The notes beneath the pieces are model-generated. The model was given only the letters and a program-made list of their open reading frames with translations, was not told where the DNA came from and ran no database searches. A DNA stretch of 64,000 nt, from positions 124,001 through 188,000 of the forward strand of contig FMBT01000349.1 of assembly GCA_900095095.1 (NCBI GenBank). Reading direction: 5' to 3'. The translations under genes and the position numbers were made by a program. The stretch is from Fragilariopsis cylindrus CCMP1102. Taxonomy: Eukaryota > Bacillariophyta > Bacillariophyceae > Bacillariales > Bacillariaceae. Positions 56,088-64,000 of this stretch are shown here, in pieces (position 1 is the stretch's first letter; every line of letters starts with the position of its first letter).

Positions 56088-58775
56088 ATGAAACTTTCAA
56101 CCGCAATCTTTGCATTGTTGCTACTCGCCACCAACACCGCTACTGTCTCGGCAGCGGCAGACGGTAATGTTCTTGACGTGGCTATCATTGGAGCTGGTAC
56201 CGCTGGATCGTATGCAGGATGGCGAATATTGTCTAGTCCAGGAAATGAAGACTTGAATGTGGAGCTCTTTGAGCGTCAAGGTCATGTGGGTGGAAGATTT
56301 TACTCACCACGAATCGGTTGTGACGGTGATACTTCTGATGAAGCAAATTTACCAAGGTATGTTCATGTTTTTACTTGTCTTTCATAAAGTGACTTCGATA
56401 TCATTTCCCTGTCAAATTGACTTTCTTACCGAATCGATCTCAACTTCTTTCCCCAACCTCTAAAATATGAATATAATATCAGAACCGAGCTCGGTGGTAT
56501 GCGTATTCGCAACTCTGACAAGCTGATGCATGGTGTAGTCAAGCAGCTGGGCATCAAGATCGGTCCTTTCTACATGAATAAGGCAACTCCCGATCCAGGT
56601 CCATTCGATGACGATGGTTCTACTCTAGCGGCATTTGAAGCACAATGCGAAGAGCAGGCAGATGAAAAAGGAGGGCTGAAGGGAGGGTTGGACTGTGCTG
56701 GTGATGAGCCGACCAGTCCAATTTACCTTAACGGTCTCTTGACTGATAGAGCGACAATGGAGACCCTGAAAACTGAAGACATGTTCTATCCAGGCCCAAA
56801 CGAGCAAACTGTTACGGGAGAATCTGCGGGAGCGATTCCGTTTATTGTCGACCCTTGGGCTACTACTACTTCCGTGGATACTGCTGCTGGTGCCGCTACT
56901 AGTACTCCGTCGGACGGTGAAAATACTGGTGCAAGAAGAAAACTCAAGATTCCTCCCGTAACAGGTCATGCTTATATGGAGGGAAACACCGACTCCCGAC
57001 GTCGATTGGTTGAAGAAGGTGCCGATCCGTGCAATATCAACAACTTCGAAATCTTTGCTGTATCTGGTAGTTCCAAAACGAAGTTAACGGATGACGTAAA
57101 AGGCTTCAAGCAAAGTATTTGGGGGAAGAACAGTCTCAATCTACAATCGAAAGAACAGATGGACTTCAATGATGGTAAGCATTTCTTTATTTTTTGCATT
57201 TTATGACTACGTTGTAACGTTACTCCATAATAGCAATTTCAACGTAGCTAACATATATTCCTACTTTCGCTTTGCTTTTAATAGCCATTTCTGGATACGG
57301 TGGTAAGCTTGGATCCACGTCAGCATTAAATCTTGCTCAAGCAGATCTTACCTTCACTCCATCAAAACCACAAAATGGAGTAAATATCCCAGAACAGCCG
57401 ACGGTTTCGTATACCCGACCACTCACAGGAATGCAAACAATCCCGTTAGAGCTAGAAAAAGCGTTCCGATCCGAGGGCGGAAAGACAAGCCTTAACACAC
57501 AGCTTCTCAAAGTCCAGAAGAATGGCGACATGGATTACGAGCTTACGCTTCGTAAAACTTGGTCAAGTCCGTGTAACCAGATCACATCCTTTTCGGGTCC
57601 GGATGGATCGGGAGCTGGCGAGGTCTTCACAGTGAAGGCTAAGAAGGTTCTGATCTCGTTGACAAAGAGTGCCTTAGAGCGTGTTACTTTTTATGATGCA
57701 ACTGGTAAATCCGGACTCGCTGACACAGTCAAAAGGCTTACAGATGCTTTGGACTCCGCCCCGGCCTTAAAGTATTTTGCTGCCTATGACGATCGATGGT
57801 GGGAAACCAAAGCTCAAGAACACCCCGACTTTCCTAGCCAGGAACTCTTCAATGTCGGACGTTTGACCTCCTCTGCGTACATCAATAATATGTTTCCTTG
57901 GTTCCCTGGTACACAAGATCTCAAGGGAGTCTGTCCTAGCAATCCTGATATGGGTGTGATTCAGAATTACATTACTGGTTTTGCTGATCTTACTTACGCA
58001 GGCACGTTGAACCAAGATTTCAAAACGAGTGCAACGAAACCGAGGTCGATCAATGTGGCATATGTTTCAATGAAAGTACTGATTTTGTCGGCCCAGCCAC
58101 GAACCACGCTTCAAAATTTCTGTCCGAGATGATGCGATACCAAATGGCGGTTGTTTTCGGGTTTGATCCACAAGAATATGAGAAGCACATTCCAGAACCA
58201 ACTGAGGTCCGTTATCAGCTCTGGTCTAACTCAAACCCTGTAACTCAGACCGACTCTTGTCATTATTTCAAGTCTGGCTACGAATGGTGGGATCTTTATG
58301 AGGCTGCAAGAGACTTAACTGGTGATGGTTCGCTTTCGTTGATCGGAGAGACTATGAGCTATAACTGGTTTTGGGGCGAGGGAGCATTGGAAACAACCGA
58401 ATATGTGTTGGAAGAAGTATATGGCCTCGCTCGTCCTTCGTGGCTCACTAAAGGTACGTTCTGGACCGGTTCAATTTGTTCCTGGCGGTCGATGATATTT
58501 GGTTCCAATCATATATATACTCACACTTCTTAATTCCTTTATTCTTTCTATTCATTATAGAGGAATATTGTTGGGCTATGCCCTACTGGCCATCTCCTCG
58601 TGCCAATCCAACTGGCAAAAGCATCATGGGAGACGACACCGGTTCTGTTACTACCAACACTTCTGTTACTTCACCCGATTCTGTTACTTCTAGCAGTGCT
58701 GTCACTACTAGCAGCAGTTTTGTTGCCGTCTCAGTAGCTGCTGCTGTATTCAGCTTGACCGTCAGGCTATTCTAG
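56088..58775 (+). CDS. Secreted FAD-dependent amine-oxidase-like protein, probably GPI-anchored
   Basis: Four exons, 56088-56356, 56483-57174, 57285-58453 and 58561-58775, have GT-AG introns of 126, 110 and 107 bp. A signal peptide (TAIFALLLLATNTATVSAAA) precedes DVAIIGAGTAGSYAGWRI, the Rossmann GxGxxG FAD-binding motif, and ELFERQGHVGGRF. TELGGMRIRNSDKLMHGVVK fits the conserved second motif of flavin monoamine and L-amino-acid oxidases. The C-terminus is Ser/Thr-rich and ends in a hydrophobic stretch (FVAVSVAAAVFSLTVRLF), as in GPI-anchor signals. Exons sum to 2,345 nt; one extra A in AAAA at 58022-58025 restores FKNECNETEVDQCGICFNE and gives 781 residues. The substrate is unknown; extracellular amino-acid or amine oxidation releasing ammonium and peroxide is a plausible role. 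Confidence 0.8.
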
Positions 58776-59660
58776 GTTCAGCAAGGTTGTAGTAGATACT
58801 AGCTATCAATGTTTGCCTGTTCTTTACGATCACGGCATCATAGTAATTTTTCTTATACAAACAAACAAAATGGGTCTCGATGACAAGTGACGGATAACAA
58901 ATTAGTAATTAATAATAATAGTAATAATAATTATATAGTTACATCTTCTAAGATAGTATTCCAATAGGTTACTTTGCAATGACACAATATTTTGTATAAC
59001 AAAAATAGGCATTTATGGTTTAAAAAAAAGTTGGACTATCGGATAGAGACAATTGGTGTTCATTCGTTTCTCTAAATCAAAGTACATGTATAGTATATTT
59101 ACATAGTTGTCGTATTAGATATATAATGATTTTTAATTCAATTACTGATCTAGAAGGATACCATGTTGGCAAGTACTACTAAGTAAACATGAAAAATGAA
59201 GAAAGAAAAGCAACAATTCTAAAGATATTAGGAGAATTAGAAAGGTCATAGCTAATAGATAAAGATAGGTTTTAATAAACCTATGTTATAACTATATGTA
59301 TATGTATATTATATGTCCTATGTATATATATGTATCTAGCCTATGTATATATATTCCTATGTATTTATGTATGAATAGTTTTAGAACTTCGTATTGTTGA
59401 TTTGATTTTTGAAATTAGTACCGCACGTTTGAAATTTTATATGTTTGTTTGTATTATGTATTATGTAATACGTAATACGGGTACAGTAACATAGCGGATA
59501 GTTTGAAAATAAACAAATACTAAATTGATCGGAATTTAAAATGGCTAAGAGAATTAACTAACTTATTACTCGTCGCAGCCCTCTGTATTCTTGTACAACA
59601 ATTTTGTATTTCACAAGTATAAGAGCTGAGTAAAGTTGAAAGTTACTAACATTTTTCGCG
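58776..59660. other. Intergenic spacer
   Basis: Very AT-rich region with short TATGTATATATA-type repeats near 59290-59375 and a palindromic ATTATGTAATACGTAATA near 59457. No gene seen. Confidence 0.5.
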
Positions 59661-60024
59661 ATGGACTGTCAAATGGAACAAGAGAACGAGACTGCGTCCG
59701 ATGTGGAATTGATCCAACAAGCCGAAGAATTGTACGGACAAGAACGACTCTTACAGGCGGCTGAGGTTTTGGAACTTGTATCAAATCGGGAAAATCTTTT
59801 CACAGATCACCATTGGATGATTCTCAAGTGGGCTGACGTTGTTAAGAAAGGGATGCAGGATCTGTTACAAGATCCCGAACAAGACGGTAGTCCTTGGATC
59901 AAACAAAGGGAAACACACGGTCATCGAGACTTTCTTGTCTTTTATCAGTTGACGGACGAAAACAAATTGATCGCACGAATTGATTGTGCGTTCGAGACTT
60001 CTTTGGTATGTTGCTTTACCATAC

Positions 60025-60061
<37 letters not shown>

Positions 60062-60837
60062 CATTGTTTTGATAATTTTCAGCGGATCAAATAATTTACA
60101 GTTGCCTTACCAACCAAGAACCAAATGCGTATTTCTAATCGTAATGCCTTTCTGTTTAATTTATTGTATAGTTAAATCCATTGTTATCTGTGTTCAATGA
60201 ATCGGATCTATATTCGTCATGGATGCCCTCTTTTAAAAGACCCATCAAGGTCGGAGTAACTAAATCTCAAAAGCTCAAAGAAGAGGGACGTGGTAATCAA
60301 ATAATCCAGGTAACAACATCTCTCGCCTGGCCCTTGTATGATCGAGACTTAATCATGCATGTGATGGCAGTTGATGCCATCGAGGACAGCAACAGCAGTA
60401 ATGATAGTGACGGCGGTTGCATTGCCATTCAAGCTTTGAGCGAAACAACGAACGATAACCCTCTCATACCTGCTGTCGAGAAGAACGCAGTCCGAATAGA
60501 TTTTTCAAACTCGATGTTGATCCGGGCTTGTCCACCCGATCATCCATGCGTCGTTCGATCCACGAATAATGACGACGACGAACCCCTGATCCTTTTGAGT
60601 ATGATGTTGGAAGTTGATCCCAAGGTCCGAGCTGTACCTCAATCGATACAGAATTTTATCACACGGACCTTTCTTGGGCGGATGTGGATATCTCTTTTGC
60701 ACGTGGCAGAAGATGTTCGAGATGGGAAACGCCTCGCTCACAAGGAAAAGATCGAATCGAATCGAGAGCTGTATTCCTGGATCGAAGAACGCGTTGGTGT
60801 CATGATTCATAATATGCAGAAACTGCAGAAAATATAA
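59661..60837 (+). CDS. START-like lipid-binding domain protein
   Basis: Exons 59661-60005 and 60172-60837 join in phase 0 across a 166-bp intron containing a TA microsatellite, giving 336 residues. The N-terminal 60 residues look helical and TPR-like (ELIQQAEELYGQERLLQAAE). From about residue 90, DFLVFYQLTDENKLIARIDC, then LLSVFNESDLYSSWMPSFKR, WPLYDRDLIMHVMAVDAI and the C-terminal helix region (PQSIQNFITRTFLGRMWISL) match the order of START domain blocks, including the characteristic W.P and DRD motifs. START domains carry sterols, phospholipids or sphingolipids between membranes. There is no signal peptide or membrane helix, so it is probably cytosolic. Ligand unknown. ATG 59661 is the first in-frame ATG. 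Confidence 0.7.
60027..60058. repeat. (TA)n microsatellite in the START-gene intron
   Basis: A pure TATATA tract of about 32 bp lies inside the intron 60006-60171. Confidence 0.9.
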
Positions 60838-61628
60838 AAAAGTATAACTACTGTAACTATAAATTTTGTTTTTTCAATTGATACGTAAAAATATTATGTT
60901 GTAGTTTTCGTGAACATTGATATTAAAGGATCAATACATATATTTATCTAGGAAAAACTTTTCCACTAACTTTTCAAAAGTAGTATATTATGATCAAGTA
61001 TAGTCTTCTTGTATAGAAAAAAATACTTGAGTTTGAAAATATTAGTTCCACTTGTCTATTTTGTGAGCCCAAACATGCCTCTCCATACAACCTTTTAACA
61101 GGACTGGCTTTTGAATGACTCGTGATACAAAATTAACGCGTAAATAGTACGGTAGAATCACAAATGTATATATTTTTCAGATTGGATCATCCTCCTTCTA
61201 TTTATCCTAGGCTATAGTAGTAAACTTGTTTATTCGACACCCAGTATTGATGATCTTTTTCCTGGGCATCTGTTTCCTCCGAGAAAAGGGTAACCAGCGA
61301 CATATTGTTTGAGTAGGAGTTTAAGGACAATTTTTTCTATCTACAAGAAAAGTAGTCACCTCAGACTCATGTATAACACGCTACCTATTTCTCCAATAGT
61401 AGGGGAGATACTGACCCTATATGGCCAATTTGCAACGTCACCTATACCTTTTTTCCTTCCAGGAAATGAAAGATTATGATGAAATATATTGATTCCCAAA
61501 GTTTTGAACTTATTTTGGTCTGGAAAATATATCCAGGCAACGAGAAAGAGCACCATAGTGGCGTTTGTACGTTTCGTTTCGTTTCATGCGTCTTTCGGTT
61601 TCGTTGATTGCTCCCTTGCTTGTTTCCT
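60838..61628. other. Intergenic spacer between converging genes
   Basis: AT-rich 3' regions of the START gene (+) and the broken membrane-protein gene (-). No gene or repeat identified. Confidence 0.45.
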
Positions 61629-62647
61629 TCATTCCCACAGACTGGAATAACAAATTTTTCGGGATTTACAGGCGACCCAACCGTCTTGTGTGTCGATGTA
61701 ATTCATCACAATGTCCCCGTGTCGTCGAAAATGAATATAGGGACAATCCATAACCGGACGATCGCTCAAATATAGACATTTGAGCGCGACTCCCACAGGA
61801 CGCGGTTGGTTTTGGACGGGTTGCTCAAACACCAATGTAGTAGTAGCAGTAGCAGTAGCAGTAGCAGTTGTAGTTGTGGTGGAATTCTCTTGGCCGGTGG
61901 TGGATAGGATTTGCCACGTAGCATCAGGTCTCATTTCGAACCACAGTTGTTTTTTTTGTGATGGGGCCACCGCCGCCGATGAAGGGGGCGTATTATTTGT
62001 ATTATTATGGAGCTCGTTGTTGTGCTCGGATTCTCGAAGTGTGATGATTTCTGTTCGGGAGGGATCCGAAGGATCGCATTTTTGCCAGACCAGAGCTCCG
62101 TGTTGGAGTTAAACCGAATTGAAAGAGGACCCCGGGAAATTTCTCGTCGTCATTGTTGCAGAGGGCCTGACCCTTGCACAAGGGAGCGCTGTGACTCAAT
62201 CGATCCCTCGTGTTTTGGAGATTTGGTCTGACAGACACTCCATGCGATGACACCCCGAATCTGGAAGCCTTCCAACAGGAACTGTCTATCGAGCTCTTGG
62301 TGCTTGGTAGGGGACAGTTGGTAGATAGTGAAACAGAGCTGGGTTTGGCTGTAGTTGTCTCCGTGGTTCTTGTTGGGACGTGCTTGGTGGGGGACAGTTG
62401 GTAGATAGTGAAACAGAACTGGGTTTGGCTGTAGTTGTCTCCAGTGGTTCTTGTTGGGACTCTGCGGATTTTAAATTCGGTAGCACTGCGACCACAATGA
62501 TAATAACAACAACAGCGATTACCAGAACCTGTATCAAAACCAAAAGTGACTTTCGTCCGTCCGTCGTTGGACCAATCCAGGAGAGAGAAACATATCAGCA
62601 TCATCGTCCTCTGGGCATTGGGGATTTTCTGCTTCAACTGTGGGCAT
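61629..62647 (-). pseudogene. Single-pass membrane protein, reading frame broken in several places
   Basis: ATG 62647 opens MPTVEAENPQCPEDDDADMF up to about 62546. One extra T in TTTT (minus strand; A at 62542-62545) leads into the membrane helix VLIQVLVIAVVVIIIVVAVL. After the helix the frame changes again around an 80/81-bp duplication. Coding then reads NYSQTQLCFTIYQLSPTKHQ and FLLEGFQIRGVIAWSVCQTK to about 62166. After another shift it reads SIRFNSNTELWSGKNAILRI, then KKQLWFEMRPDATWQILSTT, a (TA) residue run and VMDCPYIHFRRHGDIVMNYI, with TGA at 61629. At least four one-base indels are needed. Consistent coding flavour between breaks suggests consensus errors more than a dead gene, but decay is possible. 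A type II topology is likely; no family recognised. Confidence 0.55.
62300..62460. repeat. 80/81-bp tandem duplication within the membrane-protein gene
   Basis: GTGCTTGGTAGGGGACAGTT starts copy 1 (62300-62379, 80 bp) and GTGCTTGGTGGGGGACAGTT starts copy 2 (62380-62460, 81 bp). They differ at about four positions, including one inserted base (CCGTGG against CCAGTGG). Because 80 and 81 differ by one, the two copies sit in different coding frames. Only one copy per gene would keep the reading frame. Confidence 0.9.
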
Positions 62648-63101
62648 GTCTTTATGTCGATGAAACGATATACGAATTGCCTTCCGTGTGAAGAAATAAT
62701 TAGTCGGCAATTCCTTTTACGAGTGGAGAAAAAGCTTCCTTCAAAGGAGGAGTATTATGTGGTACTATTATATTATATTATGTATGTTGTTTATTGATTT
62801 GATTATTGTTATATACTGTTTCTGTCGATACACGACTCGAAAATCAGGAAGCGTGGAAAGTCCGTGAGTTGTCGCGCCAGCTCAAATACAGTACGTAGGA
62901 CCTGGAACATGTATATCACGCACGAGCACATATATCTAACTTCCAATTTTGCGCATCTCACTTTTTAACTAACTCATCTTTCATTTTCTCGATGTTATCA
63001 GCAAAGGAAAAGTAACGAATTATAAGCAAATCCATTGCTATATCGCTTCGTCTTCGTCGATAGATTTCTATTCTGCTTCCTATTGAAAGATATTATCAGG
63101 A
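62648..63101. other. Intergenic spacer
   Basis: Upstream region of the broken membrane-protein gene and 3' region of the next minus-strand gene. Short TATTA repeats near 62765-62785; no gene seen. Confidence 0.5.
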
Positions 63102-64000
63102 TTAGGAAAATTGTTCATCAAATAAGTCGCCGTGATCATCATCATCGTCATCATCGTCATCATCGTCATCATCATCATCATCATCGTATAATTCGGTGGG
63201 ATTTGTCTCGGTAAGAACGAACAAACCTATAGGTAACGGTTCTATACCTGTGCCGAATAGAACAGAACCATTATTTACTACCAATCGTCGAGTGACATCA
63301 TTAGCGTCTAAGTCAGCTTTCTGGGAATCATCTATTACAGCCGCTTTTTCGTTCCCTTTAACATCTTCGTCGTCGTCGTACTGGATTTTGCCCCAATATG
63401 CTTTCTCATCTTCGGCTGAGAGTGATCTTCCCTCGCTAAAGACCGACCCTGAAACTGATCTTCCAAATCCGAATCGCAATATTTGCATCCATATATGATC
63501 TTTTTTATTTCCTATTACTGAAAACCTACCTCGCAAAATGGTATGTCCACCCATTCCTAAATTACGCAATTAATTCGTTTTAAATTTGTGAGTACAGCAT
63601 GTATATTGAATATCATGGGGCAACAAAAGGAAGAAGTACTTAATTATTGAATGGTTCATTAATTTATCGCAAAAAGGAAAACCAATAATCTTACCTCCAA
63701 TAGTCGCAAAAGTATTGTTTTTAAAGAATTTAACTTCTATAGCTCTTATACCGTGGACCGGTTGGTCAAGCAATTTTTCCTCATCCTTTCTTCTTTTCTT
63801 GGATTTTGGCGGCGGTTCCTCTTTCGTTGTTGGAATGAAACGAAGAAGGAAAATATGTTATTATTTGTTCTTCAGAATATTATGGTAACTATATTACTTT
63901 CAATTACACAATTCACCAAAGAATATACGACTCGTACTACTATACTATTGTCCTTATTTAAACGTACCGACGAATTTATTGTATCTGATCGACCATCGTA
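63102..64000 (-). CDS. Conserved-looking hypothetical protein with poly-Asp C-terminus (5' end outside window)
   Basis: Three exon parts join in phase: 64000-63968 (partial), 63820-63695 and 63556-63102, with GT-AG introns of 147 and 138 bp. The readable protein includes RWSIRYNKFV, a basic linker (EEPPPKSKKRRKDEEKLL), GIRAIEVKFFKNNTFATIGG and GGHTILRGRFSVIGNKKDHI, followed by WMQILRFGFGRSVSGSVFSE. Beta-strand-like blocks such as these recall small beta-barrel (lipocalin or fibrillin-like) proteins, but this is only an impression. The C-terminus has about 17 consecutive Asp from GAT/GAC repeats (63128-63186), then HGDLFDEQFS. The function is not recognised. The start codon and any targeting peptide lie beyond the right edge. 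Confidence 0.6.
63128..63186. repeat. GAT/GAC trinucleotide repeat coding for poly-Asp
   Basis: About 19 consecutive Asp-type codons mixing GAT and GAC (seen as ATC/GTC on the plus strand), near the end of the minus-strand gene at 63102. Confidence 0.9.

Overview
The window looks like nuclear DNA of an AT-rich stramenopile, most likely a raphid pennate diatom. It has sparse genes on both strands separated by 0.5-2.5 kb of AT-rich DNA, short GT-AG introns (about 100-320 bp), long runs of TTG, GAT and AAC triplets, and long coiled-coil and low-complexity proteins. It also holds typical eukaryotic families: OLA1, p24, TMEM131, START, BTB, an SLC35-like transporter and a plastid-type Mini-RNase III. 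There are no operons, ribosome-binding sites or CRISPR arrays, and I found no convincing tRNA. The species assignment is inference.

Layout. 1-123: 3' end of OLA1 (+). 668-1509: Mini-RNase III (+). 2446-5800: four-exon gene ending in a piggyBac-type cysteine/histidine motif (-). 5801-7750: TTG-rich spacer with shuffled repeats and a hairpin. 7753-9074: membrane-anchored histidine phosphatase (+). 9424-10875: SLC35/DMT-like transporter (-). 11804-15240: Lys/Glu-rich repeat protein whose 3' half is broken by frameshifts (+). 15727-17016: PX-like protein (-). 18102-19628: TA-flanked element with long terminal inverted repeats, carrying the 3' exon of an acidic protein. 20631-22073: p24/TMED cargo receptor (-). 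22573-23707: BTB protein (+). 24094-32204: giant five-exon gene (-) joining tandem lumenal repeats to a bacterial-type PqiA/LetA membrane domain. 33090-35857: coiled-coil protein (-). 35858-38409: gene-free spacer with a hairpin cluster. 38410-47351: TMEM131-like protein of about 2,850 residues (+). 48197-51373 and 53240-55165: two further coiled-coil proteins (+). 55205-55909: 148-bp tandem repeats next to a small MITE. 56088-58775: secreted, probably GPI-anchored, FAD amine-oxidase-like protein (+). 59661-60837: START-like protein (+). 61629-62647: frame-broken single-pass membrane protein (-). 63102-64000: 5'-truncated gene with a poly-Asp C-terminus (-).

Two points stand out. First, the 24-32 kb gene fuses what looks like a lipid-handling lumenal region to a PqiA/LetA-type membrane domain, a plausible one-polypeptide counterpart of bacterial Pqi/Let lipid transport. 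Second, many genes are interrupted by exactly one single-nucleotide indel, usually a missing base in a short homopolymer (near 21071, 35710, 43139, 58023 and 62543, plus an extra base near 22590). Correcting one base restores one continuous reading frame in each of five genes. This points to uncorrected consensus errors rather than pseudogenes, and gene models here should allow for it.

The genes do not form one pathway. Several act on membranes and secretion (p24, TMEM131, SLC35-like, PqiA-like, START, GPI-anchored oxidase). Exon boundaries are read by eye from splice consensus and reading-frame phase.
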